A stretch of DNA of 23,375 nt from RGIG5612 sp045627365 (lineage in GTDB: Bacteria; Bacillota; Clostridia; Lachnospirales; Lachnospiraceae), in contig JAZQNN010000053.1 of NCBI GenBank assembly GCA_045627365.1, positions 1 to 23,375 on the forward strand, given 5' to 3'. How positions within the stretch are numbered: position 1 is the stretch's first letter; each line of letters starts with the position of its first letter. Shown here piece by piece: positions 12,702 to 21,744 of the stretch. The position numbers and the translations under genes were made by a program. The notes below the pieces were generated by a model, which did no database searches, was not told the origin of the DNA, and saw only the letters and a program-made list of their open reading frames with translations.

Positions 12702-14153
12702 ATGTATAAACGCGGCAGACAAGGCTGGCTCAAACATATTGATTTCGTTATCATCGATCTGATTTGTCTTCACATCAGTTATATTGTCGCATACATGATT
12801 CGTCATGGCCTGCAGTTTCCTTACACAGTTTCAAGATATTTCAATCTGGGCATAGTTATTTCACTGATGGCGCTCGTCGCATCGGTTTTGCTTCACACAT
12901 TCTCGGGCGTTCTTAAGCGCGGCTTCTACCGGGAATTTGTCGTGACGCTTGAGCAGGTCATCGTGGTCATCATGGGCGCGTCTCTTTATATGTTCGCAAT
13001 TCAGCAGAGCGAGACTTATTCGAGAGTTACGATCGCGCTCACCGGCGGTTTTTATCTGGTGATCAGCTACGGCGGAAGGATCCTGTGGAAGCAGATCCTG
13101 AAGAAGCGCAAGATCACCATCCATACCAGATCCGTGCTTGTGATCACGGAGAGAGAACTGGCTGAGAAGACGATCACGGATCTTGCGGAAAGCAATCTTG
13201 AAAAGCTCCGCGTGTCGGGGCTCGTGCTTATGGACTGCGATATGACGGGTGAGAAGATCATGGACGTTCCGGTCGTGGCCGGAAGAGATGACGTCATCGA
13301 ATATATCTGCAGAGAATGGGTCGAAGAAGTATTCATAAATGTGGGAAGCCACAGCGACGAACTGCTGAAGATAGCAAGGGATATTTCCAAGATGGGAATC
13401 GTCCTGCACACGCGTTTCCTGGACGATCTGCCGGTAGATGGCAGGATGAGATTTACCGAGCCTTTAGGCCCATACAAAGTCACCACGACTACAATGAACG
13501 TCATATCACCGAAGCAACTGTTTTTCAAGCGTGCTTTCGATATCCTGGCCGGCATCATCGGCTGCATTTTCACAGGCCTCTTGTGTCTCGTCATGGCGCC
13601 TGTTATCTGGGTCAAATCCCCTGGGCCTTTGTTCTTCAACCAGATCCGTGTGGGGCAGTTCGGCAAGAAGTTCAAAATGTACAAATTCCGCACCATGTAC
13701 ATGGACGCGGAGGAGCGCAAGAAGGATTTCATGGCCGAGAACCGCAACAAGGACGGGTTTATGTTCAAACTCGATTTTGACCCACGCATTATCGGCAACA
13801 AGGTGCTTGAGGACGGAACGCAGAAGAGGGGATTCATGGATTTTGCAAGAAGGGCAAGCCTGGACGAGTTCCCGCAGTTCTTCAACGTGCTGATAGGCAA
13901 CATGTCCGTGTGCGGAACGCGCCCGCCGACAGTCGACGAATGGGAAAAATACGAGCTCCATCACCGCGCGCGCATCTCGATAAGACCGGGCCTAACAGGA
14001 CTCTGGCAGGTTTCCGGACGCAGTGAGATCACTGATTTTAACGAGGTCGTTAAGCTCGACACCGAATACATATCCAACTGGAATTACGGCTTGGATATCA
14101 AGATAATCCTGAAGACGATCGGACTGATTTTCACAAGAAAAGGATCACTATGA
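12702..14153 (+). CDS. Polyprenyl-phosphate sugar-phosphate transferase (priming glycosyltransferase of exopolysaccharide)
   Basis: This 483-aa protein has four N-terminal membrane spans (about 12-34, 48-68, 83-101, 108-127), a central Rossmann-like region, and from about 275 a bacterial sugar transferase domain with its own membrane hairpin. Landmarks are KRAFDILAGI, VKSPGPLFFNQIRVG, MYKFRTM, RRASLDEFPQFFNV, GTRPPT and RPGLTGLWQVSGR. These are the signature of WbaP/CpsE-type enzymes, which move a sugar 1-phosphate from a UDP-sugar to undecaprenyl phosphate and so start a repeat unit. The start follows a GAGGGG site. It overlaps the next gene by 4 bases (ATGA). Confidence 0.93.
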   Translation: MYKRGRQGWLKHIDFVIIDLICLHISYIVAYMIRHGLQFPYTVSRYFNLGIVISLMALVASVLLHTFSGVLKRGFYREFVVTLEQVIVVIMGASLYMFAIQQSETYSRVTIALTGGFYLVISYGGRILWKQILKKRKITIHTRSVLVITERELAEKTITDLAESNLEKLRVSGLVLMDCDMTGEKIMDVPVVAGRDDVIEYICREWVEEVFINVGSHSDELLKIARDISKMGIVLHTRFLDDLPVDGRMRFTEPLGPYKVTTTTMNVISPKQLFFKRAFDILAGIIGCIFTGLLCLVMAPVIWVKSPGPLFFNQIRVGQFGKKFKMYKFRTMYMDAEERKKDFMAENRNKDGFMFKLDFDPRIIGNKVLEDGTQKRGFMDFARRASLDEFPQFFNVLIGNMSVCGTRPPTVDEWEKYELHHRARISIRPGLTGLWQVSGRSEITDFNEVVKLDTEYISNWNYGLDIKIILKTIGLIFTRKGSL

Positions 14154-14959
14154 CCAATCCCGAGAACATCAAGATAATTATTGCGGCACACAAGCCCTAC
14201 CGGATGCCGGAGGGCTTGATTTACCTGCCCGTTCATGTGGGCGCGGCCGGCAAAGACGAGATAGACTTTCAGAAAGCTTCCGCACGCGACGATTCGGGCG
14301 AGAATATTTCCGTCAAGAATCCTTATTACTGCGAGCTGACCGGCCTTTACTGGGCGTGGAAGAATCTCGACGCGGACTGGATCGGACTTGCGCACTACAG
14401 GCGTCATTTTTCTTCCCAAAAGGGCAAAGACATCTGGGACAGCGTCCTCAAAGACGACGAGATGTACGCCCTTGCTGACTCGTATGACATCATCCTTCCT
14501 GCAAAACGCAGGTACTATATCGAGACTCTTTATTCGCACTATGCGCACACCCACGAGGCGAAGCATCTGGATCTGACAGGCGAGATCATCCGGGAGATCT
14601 GCCCGGAATATACAGACTTTTACGAGAAAGTCTTGAAGCAGACCGGCGGCTATATGTTCAACATGTTTATCATGAGAAGGCCGCTGCTTGAGGAGTATTG
14701 CAGCTTCCTTTTCCCGATAATGGAACGCCTCGAGGCCGTTACTTCCACGGACGAGCTGAGCGCCTTCAACGCGCGTTTTTACGGGCGCGTGAGCGAGATC
14801 TTATTCAACGTATGGCTGAGCAAAAAAATGGCGGGTAAGAACCCGCCGAGGACCAAAGCAATCGGTCTTGTTTACATGGAACCTGTCAATTGGTTCAAGA
14901 AGGGCACGGCCTTCCTCAAAGCCAAATTCTTCAGGAAAAAATACGATAAGAGCTTTTAA
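14150..14959 (+). CDS. DUF4422 family glycosyltransferase-like protein
   Basis: This 269-aa protein matches the DUF4422 pattern seen in capsule and exopolysaccharide loci: IKIIIAAHKPY at the start, NPYYCELTGLYWAWKN, WIGLAHYRRHF, a middle IILPAKRRYY and a late FNMFIMRRP. The family is presumed to be a glycosyltransferase. It is coupled to the priming transferase (ATGA overlap, AAGGA site inside the upstream gene). Its stop codon overlaps the stop of the convergent DUF4012 gene by a few bases, with no terminator in between. Confidence 0.88.
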   Translation: MTNPENIKIIIAAHKPYRMPEGLIYLPVHVGAAGKDEIDFQKASARDDSGENISVKNPYYCELTGLYWAWKNLDADWIGLAHYRRHFSSQKGKDIWDSVLKDDEMYALADSYDIILPAKRRYYIETLYSHYAHTHEAKHLDLTGEIIREICPEYTDFYEKVLKQTGGYMFNMFIMRRPLLEEYCSFLFPIMERLEAVTSTDELSAFNARFYGRVSEILFNVWLSKKMAGKNPPRTKAIGLVYMEPVNWFKKGTAFLKAKFFRKKYDKSF

Positions 14960-17370
14960 TATTCACTTGCCTCACGGTATTTTTGGAGAGTCGGCGTCAT
15001 AACGATGACCGGCTTTTCTTTTACGCCCGGAGCGGTCGTGACTGTGAACGTAACGGTGAATTCCTTGCCCGGGTCGATCATGTGCGGCATTACGTAGCGG
15101 ACAACCAAGCCCTTGTACTTGTTCTTCTGGAACCACTCGTACGGCGTAGCGTCGACATTGCTGAGGCTTCCGTCTGCCGGTGAGAAAAGGTGCAGGTACA
15201 TACGCATGCTTCCTCTGTAACTGCCGAGGATGTATTTGTGTGAGGAAAGGTCGGACTTCTCGATCGTATTCTTGATTACGATGGTAACCTCATACGAGTT
15301 GGTGTCATCCTTCTCATTGTATTCGGCCTCACCGATCTCGGCAGTCATATCGACGAACCAGCCCAGTTTACTCGGGTCGGTGTTGCCGAAGAAGATACCT
15401 ACTTCAGGATGCTCAGGATCGTCATTCAGACCGCCGTCAAAGCCGTATTCTTCAATTACTTCCTGCGCGTCCTCGTCAGCCATCCATATCATCAGGACTC
15501 TGTCCTTACGGCTCTCTTCGACGATGTCGAGGAGTGGTTTGACATTGTCTAACTTGAGGTTGGACAAGATCTCGAAAAGGACACTCTTGGCAGCTTCTGC
15601 AAAGAGCGCGTCGACCTCCTGGTTGACCTCGTCGAGCTCAACCTCGTTCATCTTCTTGGTCTCTTCCGTGAAGTAGTTGTAATAGATGTCGTGCTGGAGC
15701 ACCTTGGTGGTGTTGGTAGCATCGATGACAGTTCCGTCCGAGAGCGTTATAGGATCGACGAACTGCATCATTTCCTGGACGATGGCAGGGGTGAGCGATA
15801 TATATCCGTCGACGGTGATGCCGCATTTTTCTTCAAGCCCGGCCTGCCAGATCTCGCAAACACGCGGAAAATGAGGATCAAATCCTGCGTCCCATGGGTT
15901 ATAGAGCCACATGCCGAAAATATCTTCCTCGGTAGAGGTTATCTTGGCCGACCTCGGAGTACGGTAATACATGATGTCATAAATGGACATGAATTCGTCC
16001 AGAAACAGCCATCCGTCCTTGATGTTGATGAAAGCGACTGAACCCGGGAATCCGCCGGACGGCCTGATCTCGGCGCTGTTCTGGCAGGCGAGGATATACA
16101 GTTTGTCGCTTCCGTCGCCGATTATCTGCCTTACAACAGGCAGGAATGATCCGGCGCTTTCCCACAGATCGTTGACCTTATCGATGGCCTCTGTGACCTT
16201 AGTCACTGTCCCTGAAAGTTTCTCAGAGCTGATATCGGCCGCTGCGAGATCGTCCCTAAGAGACGCAAGCTCCGGCTGGATGCCCTCGACCATATCGAGA
16301 AGGGCATTGATGATATTTACGTTGAAGTGGTCCTCGTTCTTAAAAAGAGCCGGAGGAGCATCAACCAGTGCGTCGACTGCCGGCAAAATGATGCTGTCAA
16401 AGCTGCCGTCTGCTGCTTTAAGAAGATTCTCTATGTCGGCGGCTTTGCCGAGGAGCGAAGCCACTTTTTCGTTATCTTTAAGCTTATCAGGAAGCTCTAT
16501 TTCGCGGACATCCTTAAGCGTAGTCATGATGTCGGGGTAGAGCTCGGCGATCGCATGCGCGTAGGTCTGGATAGTAAGGCAATTATCCTCACTCAGCCAT
16601 TCAAGCTCGATTTTATCAGGAAGCTCGATAGGGTTGTCCTTTACTAGCTCCAAAAGCGGCACTGCGACATTGTCAACGGCTCTGTCGATAGCCGGCAAAG
16701 CCTCCCCTGCAAGCTTTACAGGCTCGCGGTATTTTGAAACGGTATCTTCCAGTTTGCCGATGCTGAATTCGGGAAAGTCAGAAAAATCACTGACGAAAGA
16801 TCTGACCGGCTCCTTTACGTCTTTGTAAAAGTCTATGTAGGCGCTCAACGTGTCGATATTGGCCGCGTCTGTCAGGCTTTCTTTTTCGAGTTTGAGGTTA
16901 TCAAGAGGGTGATCTTTGACGGTCTGGACAAGAGGGTGAAGGATGTTGGCGGAGACATTTTCAAGGATCGTAAGCAAATCGTCTGCTTTATCCAGGTCCT
17001 CGCCAACAGAGTCCAATATGCGGGGAAGTCCCCAGATCGAACGGTCAAGCTCGCTCCGCATGGTATCCGTGCAGGCGTCCATATATGCAACGACCGACTC
17101 GCATCCAATGCCGTCACCGTTCAGCACGCTGTTGACAAGGTATTTGACCTCGGTCTTGTAATCATCCTTGGCGCGGTTAATCTTTGAATACGAACTGAAC
17201 AGAATAACGCCCAGCACAATAACAGCTGAAATGATCAGGCATGCGAAAACCAGCAAGGCGGTGGCCAGGTTATGGTCACGCTTCCTCTTGCTGTCCAGCT
17301 CTTCCCATACGATGGTCGGCAGCTCTTCGTTATAATTTGTATTCATCTTACGCGCAACTCTTTTTGTCAT
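14956..17370 (-). CDS. DUF4012 membrane-anchored extracellular protein
   Basis: The protein has about 804 residues with a basic cytoplasmic N-terminus, one membrane span (about 35-58) and a large extracellular part. The first 370 residues after the span are helical and Leu/Asp/Lys-rich; then comes the DUF4012 core with ILACQNSAEIRPSGGFPG, followed by beta-rich stretches. DUF4012 proteins occur in polysaccharide and cell-wall loci; their function is unknown, though links to glycopolymer attachment have been suggested. ATG 17370 is chosen because TATAAT lies 9 bases upstream (leaderless layout); ATG 17376 would start before the expected transcript, and ATG 17343 is another option. It is transcribed against the polysaccharide genes. 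Confidence 0.85.
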   Translation of the reverse strand: MTKRVARKMNTNYNEELPTIVWEELDSKRKRDHNLATALLVFACLIISAVIVLGVILFSSYSKINRAKDDYKTEVKYLVNSVLNGDGIGCESVVAYMDACTDTMRSELDRSIWGLPRILDSVGEDLDKADDLLTILENVSANILHPLVQTVKDHPLDNLKLEKESLTDAANIDTLSAYIDFYKDVKEPVRSFVSDFSDFPEFSIGKLEDTVSKYREPVKLAGEALPAIDRAVDNVAVPLLELVKDNPIELPDKIELEWLSEDNCLTIQTYAHAIAELYPDIMTTLKDVREIELPDKLKDNEKVASLLGKAADIENLLKAADGSFDSIILPAVDALVDAPPALFKNEDHFNVNIINALLDMVEGIQPELASLRDDLAAADISSEKLSGTVTKVTEAIDKVNDLWESAGSFLPVVRQIIGDGSDKLYILACQNSAEIRPSGGFPGSVAFINIKDGWLFLDEFMSIYDIMYYRTPRSAKITSTEEDIFGMWLYNPWDAGFDPHFPRVCEIWQAGLEEKCGITVDGYISLTPAIVQEMMQFVDPITLSDGTVIDATNTTKVLQHDIYYNYFTEETKKMNEVELDEVNQEVDALFAEAAKSVLFEILSNLKLDNVKPLLDIVEESRKDRVLMIWMADEDAQEVIEEYGFDGGLNDDPEHPEVGIFFGNTDPSKLGWFVDMTAEIGEAEYNEKDDTNSYEVTIVIKNTIEKSDLSSHKYILGSYRGSMRMYLHLFSPADGSLSNVDATPYEWFQKNKYKGLVVRYVMPHMIDPGKEFTVTFTVTTAPGVKEKPVIVMTPTLQKYREASEY

Positions 17371-17379
17371 AACCATATA

Positions 17380-17408
17380 ATTATAATCTCATCATATGGC
17401 AAAGTAAA
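17380..17408 (-). promoter_or_regulatory. Promoter of the DUF4012 gene, leaderless layout
   Basis: On the minus strand TTTACT (17408-17403) and TATAAT (17385-17380) are 17 bp apart, and ATG follows the -10 after 9 bases. No Shine-Dalgarno is seen. Confidence 0.6.
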
Positions 17409-17446
17409 CCCAAAGCCCCCTAAAAGTGCTTTTTGCCGCAGTGCAC

Positions 17447-17474
17447 TTGAGAAAAATCAAAGTTAAGTTATAAT
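17447..17474 (+). promoter_or_regulatory. Promoter of the GtrII-like gene
   Basis: TTGAGA (17447-17452) and TATAAT (17469-17474), 16 bp apart, 35 bases before the start. AAGTGC/GCACTT (17424-17448 region) forms an inverted repeat just upstream. Confidence 0.65.
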
Positions 17475-17509
17475 AAAGACATAAGGAAATTTCTGGCCAG
17501 GGGAAAGAC

Positions 17510-19060
17510 ATGAAAAAATCCGCATTTGCTGAGGAAATCAGCCGCATAGTCAAGGATATAAGGACCAGGTGGACGCTGTGGGCAGCGCTCGTTGCAGGCC
17601 TTGCTTCCTACATCTTTGTGATGACGAATAATATCCACAACAACGACAGCCTTATCGCTACGCCGTCGGGCGTCGGCGCGACTGTTACGAGCGGCCGTTT
17701 TGTGCTGGAGCTGATCGAGAGGATACAGAATACCTTCAGCGGGCAGTGGTACAATTCCACGACTTTTAATACGATCCTGTCGCTGGTACTTCTGACGCTG
17801 GCGAGTATTTTGCTGGTCAGATGCTTTGACCTTAGTTCCAAGATATCTGTCATCGCGGTGACCGCACTTACCGTTTCATTCCCCGCGATCGCCGTTACGA
17901 TGGTATTCAACTACTGCGCGCATTGCTACAGCTTCGCGATCCTTCTGGTTGCGGCGGGTTGTTATCTCCTGAGCCGCAAGAGCTTCCGGGCGTGGATCGT
18001 CGGAGTGGTATTTTTCGCCGGAATGCTGGGGATTTATCAGTCTTACCTGGCACTTGTGATCGTGATTTTCCTGCTGATGCTCATCAGGGAAAGTCTCAGA
18101 AATGATGTGAAATTCGCGGATGTCCTCCTCAAGGGCATAAGATACATACTTTCGATCGTTCTTTCGTATGTTCTGTACAGACTCCTTCTGGGACTGTGCC
18201 TCAAGATAATGCATCTTGAGCTCGATACGTACCAGGGGATCAACACGATGGGCGAGATAAGCCTCGGCAGCATCCCGGGACTGATCGGATACACCTACAA
18301 GAATATGCTCGGCCTTGTTGTCAGAAATTACGCAGGCCTTAACGGAACTCCTGTAAGCAAAGTCATCATCGCGCTGGCATTGCTTGCAGTTATCGCATTT
18401 ATCGTTATTGCGTTTGCCAAAGGCGTTAAGCCGTCGCGTGTTATCTGGGCGATCATTTTCACGGCGCTTATGCCGATCGCGTGCGACTTTATGGAAATCA
18501 TGGCACCGGGCGCTTACATGGGCACTCATTCTCTGATGTCGGCAGCCGGGATGTTCTATCTTTCTGTTGTCTGGGGCGAGAGCCTGCTTCAGCATAGGGC
18601 TGTAAGGACTTCCCGCACGGCCAAGGCTGTCAACCTGATAGCAGCGATCCTGCTTCTTCTGGCATCGATCAATTACTGCTACACATCGAACGTTAACTAC
18701 ACAAGCCTTAAATATCAGCTTCAGGTTCAGGAAAATTACTACGCTGAGCTGTACACACGCATCCAGTCTGCGGAAGGGTACGAAGCCGGCATGGATATCG
18801 TTCTGGCCGGAGAGGAGGCAGCAAATGTTCCTGCAAATTACTGGGATATAGGCGATCTGCAGTATCACAGCGCGTCAATCGATACGAATGCTTATTCCAA
18901 AGAGCGCTTTATGCAGCTTTATCTCGGGGATACTTTCCGAAACGCGGACGAAGCGGACATTGCCGCAAATGCGGACATTCTTGCTGAAATGAAAGTTTAT
19001 CCGAGCGCCGGTTCGGTAAAGATATCTGACGGTGTGGTCCTTGTCAAGATAGGAGAGTAG
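17510..19060 (+). CDS. GtrII-like membrane glucosyltransferase
   Basis: This 516-aa protein has about 11 hydrophobic spans and a soluble C-terminal tail (from about 415). After the first span there is a short loop NNIHNNDSLI with acidic residues, as in GT-C type membrane enzymes of the glucosyltransferase II group (GtrII), which add glucose from a polyprenyl-phosphate carrier to surface glycans on the outer face. The family call rests on topology and overall likeness, so it is moderate. An AGGGGAAAG site precedes the ATG. The acyltransferase gene starts one base after its stop, so the two are probably co-expressed modifiers of the same polymer. Confidence 0.65.
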   Translation: MKKSAFAEEISRIVKDIRTRWTLWAALVAGLASYIFVMTNNIHNNDSLIATPSGVGATVTSGRFVLELIERIQNTFSGQWYNSTTFNTILSLVLLTLASILLVRCFDLSSKISVIAVTALTVSFPAIAVTMVFNYCAHCYSFAILLVAAGCYLLSRKSFRAWIVGVVFFAGMLGIYQSYLALVIVIFLLMLIRESLRNDVKFADVLLKGIRYILSIVLSYVLYRLLLGLCLKIMHLELDTYQGINTMGEISLGSIPGLIGYTYKNMLGLVVRNYAGLNGTPVSKVIIALALLAVIAFIVIAFAKGVKPSRVIWAIIFTALMPIACDFMEIMAPGAYMGTHSLMSAAGMFYLSVVWGESLLQHRAVRTSRTAKAVNLIAAILLLLASINYCYTSNVNYTSLKYQLQVQENYYAELYTRIQSAEGYEAGMDIVLAGEEAANVPANYWDIGDLQYHSASIDTNAYSKERFMQLYLGDTFRNADEADIAANADILAEMKVYPSAGSVKISDGVVLVKIGE

Positions 19061-19061
19061 C

Positions 19062-20066
19062 ATGGCAGAGAAAAGGCAGGACGGCACATCCTATTTTCTG
19101 GATATTCTGAAGCTTTTCTTCGCCCTGATGATCCCGTTTTTACATATCGGATTCGCGGGCGGCGCGAAGCTCGGCATCATTCAGGAATATATCGCAAGGC
19201 TGGGCGTGCCTTTCTTCTTCACCGTAACAGGACTCCTCCTGGAAGAGCGTCTTATAGCGGATTGCAGCTTCCGGACGGTCCTTCATTTCGTAAAAAGATC
19301 TGCCGTTATCCTTCTTATCTGGGCGATCATTGACCTGCCGCTTTACTACCGGCTCTCGATCGGTGAGCTGAATGCGGAGTATTTCACTTATTTCCTCAAA
19401 GAATGCTTTTTCGACACGCCGGGGTATTTGTGGTACATAGGCGCGCTGATCATAGGCGAATTCATCTACGGATTTCTCAGGGTGACACTGAAGCTTGGCA
19501 GGCTTTGGATCTGCATCATCACAGGTGTTTTGTATGTCATCGGCGTTTTCGGAAATTCGTGGAGCGTCGTTTGGGATATCTTCCCTGACTGGTATGATTC
19601 TTTCTTCCTGACAACGAGAAACGGCCTCTTCTTCGCGGCATTCATGCTGTGCGTCGGTGCGTGCCTTGCAGGGAAAGATCTTAAGAAACTCTGGCTGATC
19701 ATCGGACTGGTCATCTCACTTGTCCTTTTCGTCTTAGAGGTCCATTTCATTCACGGTCGCATAACACAATGGTTAGATACGAGCCTTTACTTTACGATCC
19801 CGCTGGTGTCATTTTTCCTGGTAGGGCTCGGAAAGGGCATCCCGGTTCCGGCGTCTTTGCAGCGACTGTGCCGCTATGCGCGCAAGTGGAGCGTGCTGAT
19901 TTACTGCAGCCAGTTCGCTGTCATGAGACCTGTATATCTGCTGCTTAATGAGAAAGTCAACAAACACTTGTGCATCGCAGCCGAATATTTTGCCATGCTC
20001 GTGGTATCATTCTTATTGCTTCTGCTTATCGAGAAAATACGTTCAACTCGCCAAGAAAGAATCTGA
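19062..20066 (+). CDS. Membrane acyltransferase (acyltransferase family 3)
   Basis: This 334-aa protein has about ten membrane spans and the family-3 hallmarks: an N-terminal YFLDILKLFFALMIPFLHIGF with the conserved His, then ARLGVPFFFTVTGLLL, and a short basic C-terminus. Family members O-acetylate or succinylate polysaccharides and peptidoglycan. The start at 19062 follows AGGAGAG inside the end of the GtrII-like gene, one base beyond its stop. An intrinsic terminator follows, so this closes the polysaccharide region. Confidence 0.85.
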   Translation: MAEKRQDGTSYFLDILKLFFALMIPFLHIGFAGGAKLGIIQEYIARLGVPFFFTVTGLLLEERLIADCSFRTVLHFVKRSAVILLIWAIIDLPLYYRLSIGELNAEYFTYFLKECFFDTPGYLWYIGALIIGEFIYGFLRVTLKLGRLWICIITGVLYVIGVFGNSWSVVWDIFPDWYDSFFLTTRNGLFFAAFMLCVGACLAGKDLKKLWLIIGLVISLVLFVLEVHFIHGRITQWLDTSLYFTIPLVSFFLVGLGKGIPVPASLQRLCRYARKWSVLIYCSQFAVMRPVYLLLNEKVNKHLCIAAEYFAMLVVSFLLLLLIEKIRSTRQERI

Positions 20067-20100
20067 TTTCCCGATTCTGTCAAATTTGTACAAGCTTATG

Positions 20101-20122
20101 AGCCTCTTTCGAGGCTTTTTTT
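20101..20122 (+). terminator. Intrinsic terminator after the acyltransferase gene
   Basis: AGCCTC (20101-20106) pairs with GAGGCT (20111-20116), loop TTTC, followed by a run of seven T. Confidence 0.85.
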
Positions 20123-20138
20123 GCGATTTCACATATTT

Positions 20139-20180
20139 ACTTTATCACACTAAAGTGGTAGACTGCTACCATGTTAAAAT
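20139..20180 (+). promoter_or_regulatory. Promoter of the ABC-racemase operon with two abutting inverted repeats
   Basis: TGTTAAAAT (20172-20180) is an extended -10. Upstream, ACTTTA-N6-TAAAGT (20139-20156) and TGGTAG-ACTG-CTACCA (20156-20171) are perfect 6-bp inverted repeats sharing one base; the second fills the -10/-35 spacer and would block polymerase if bound. This suggests repression of the operon, perhaps by an amino acid sensor (inference). Confidence 0.6.
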
Positions 20181-20207
20181 AATCCTTTCGGAGGAAGAAT
20201 AAAGAAA

Positions 20208-20993
20208 ATGAAAAAAATAATATCAATCACACTTGCAATTGTTATGCTTCTTGCGCTTTGCGCCTGCGGCAAAAAGGAAGATACTTCCAAGACCTTCACC
20301 ATGGGTATCGATCCTGAATATCCTCCTTTCAGCTATATGGATGACAATGGCGAATACACCGGATTTGACGTTGAAGTCTGCAAGGCCGCCTGCGAAGAAC
20401 TCGGATGGAAATTTGAAGTATTTGCTGTTAACTGGGACGAGAAGCTCGTTCAGCTTGATGCCAATGAATGTGACTGCGTATGGTCAGGCATGACCATCCT
20501 TGACAGTATGAAGGAAGCCGGATATGTTATTTCCGATCCTTACTATCACAACAATCAGGTCCTGCTTGTTAAGGAAGACAGCGACCTTAAGACTTCTGAG
20601 GATATGGCCGGCAAAGTTGTTGCCGTTATGCTCGGAACCTCAGGCGACAGCCTTCTGAACGAAGACCTCAGCGACTGGTCGGCAACATTTGAGAATCTCG
20701 TAACCTGCGAGAGCTTCCTTAAGTGCTTCACCGAGCTTGCAGGAAATGCTGTTGACGCCGTTTTCGTCGATTATCCTGTTGCTCTTGATTATGCCAACAA
20801 GAATGAAGGCTTCCGCATCATCGATGAAAACCTCGGCTCAGAAGAGTACGGTATTGCTTTCCGTTCATCTGATCAGGAGATGTGCGACGCTATGCAGGGC
20901 GCTATCGATAAGCTTGTTGAAAGCGGCAAATACGCTGAGATCGCAGCTGATTACCCTGACATCATCGATAATCTTGTATTCCTGAACAAGTAA
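20208..20993 (+). CDS. Amino acid ABC transporter substrate-binding lipoprotein
   Basis: This 261-aa protein has a lipoprotein signal (lipobox ALCAC, C20) followed by a family-3 solute-binding domain: FTMGIDPEYPPFSY, YTGFDVEVCKA, CVWSGMTI, VAVMLGTSGDS and DAVFVDYPVALDY. The family captures polar amino acids outside the cell. The Asp of FVDYP, which contacts the ligand amino group, is present. The arginine that normally follows SGMTI (as in TPER) and holds the ligand carboxylate is absent: the stretch reads LDSMKEAGYVISDPY. The start follows GGAGGAAG. A strong hairpin separates it from the permease gene, which would favour excess binding protein. Confidence 0.92.
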   Translation: MKKIISITLAIVMLLALCACGKKEDTSKTFTMGIDPEYPPFSYMDDNGEYTGFDVEVCKAACEELGWKFEVFAVNWDEKLVQLDANECDCVWSGMTILDSMKEAGYVISDPYYHNNQVLLVKEDSDLKTSEDMAGKVVAVMLGTSGDSLLNEDLSDWSATFENLVTCESFLKCFTELAGNAVDAVFVDYPVALDYANKNEGFRIIDENLGSEEYGIAFRSSDQEMCDAMQGAIDKLVESGKYAEIAADYPDIIDNLVFLNK

Positions 20994-21014
20994 TTGTAAA
21001 AAGTTTTTTAGCAT

Positions 21015-21055
21015 CCGGAGGGCACCCCTTTAAGTGCCCTCTGGACTTTGTTTTT
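21015..21055 (+). terminator. Intra-operon hairpin (partial terminator) after the binding protein gene
   Basis: CCGGAGGGCAC (21015-21025) pairs with GTGCCCTCTGG (21034-21044), 11 bp with one G-T, followed by ACTTTGTTTTT. The permease start is 29 bases further on and no new promoter is evident, so read-through is expected. Confidence 0.75.
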
Positions 21056-21083
21056 AGAACGAATAAGCGAGGATAGTATCCCC

Positions 21084-21731
21084 ATGTCAATACTTACAAT
21101 GGTTCTGAAAATGGGCGAAGGTCTGGGCAAGACCTGCGCTATTTTTCTCTTAACTCTGGTTTTTGCGTTGCCGCTCGGTATGCTTGTCGCACTGCTCAGA
21201 ATGAGCAAAAACAAGTTCGTTTCCGGTGTGATGCGCTTCATTATCTCCGTGCTTCGAGGCACGCCTTTAATGCTGCAGCTTCTTGCCGTAACTTACGGGC
21301 CTTATTATCTGTTTAATGTGGACGTTGCGCGCAATAAGCTGATTCCGGTCGTGATCGCGTTTGCGATAAACTACGCGGCGTATTTTGCGGAAATATACCG
21401 CGGAGGCATTGAATCGATTCCGAAGGGCCAGTATGAGGCCGCGGATGTTCTGGGCTATACAAAATTCCAGACTTTTATGAGAATAATCCTTCCGCAGGTC
21501 ATCAAGCGCATCATGCCGAGCATGACCAACGAGGTCGTTACGCTTGTTAAGGACACATCCATGGCCTTTACGGTCAGCTACCAGGAAATGTTCACCATAG
21601 GTAAGCAGATTGCGAACTCCCAGACCAGCTTTATGCCGTTCATCGTCGCGGGCGTTTTCTACTATCTTATGAACCTGATCGTAGACACCGGCATGGGCCG
21701 CGTTGAGAAGAGACTCAATTATTACAAATAA
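21084..21731 (+). CDS. Amino acid ABC transporter permease
   Basis: This 215-aa HisM/GlnP-type permease has an N-terminal span (TCAIFLLTLVFALPLGMLVALL), the LRGTPLMLQLL motif typical of polar amino acid permeases, and the cytoplasmic EAA loop (YEAADVLGYTKFQTFMRIILPQ at about 122-143) that docks on the ATPase. It would act as a homodimer, as no second permease is present. ATG 21084 with GAGGAT upstream is chosen; a TTG at 21048 lies in the terminator tail. 13 bases separate it from the ATPase gene. Confidence 0.93.
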   Translation: MSILTMVLKMGEGLGKTCAIFLLTLVFALPLGMLVALLRMSKNKFVSGVMRFIISVLRGTPLMLQLLAVTYGPYYLFNVDVARNKLIPVVIAFAINYAAYFAEIYRGGIESIPKGQYEAADVLGYTKFQTFMRIILPQVIKRIMPSMTNEVVTLVKDTSMAFTVSYQEMFTIGKQIANSQTSFMPFIVAGVFYYLMNLIVDTGMGRVEKRLNYYK

Positions 21732-21744
21732 GGAGGGCGATTGT

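Noticed and set aside
17876..18868. 330-codon minus-strand open frame
   Set aside because: Antisense shadow of the GtrII-like gene; Arg/His/Asp-rich with no hydrophobic core or motif and no ribosome site.
21048..21083. Earlier TTG start for the permease
   Set aside because: It lies in the U-rich tail of the intra-operon hairpin; ATG 21084 has a GAGGAT site and fits the family length.
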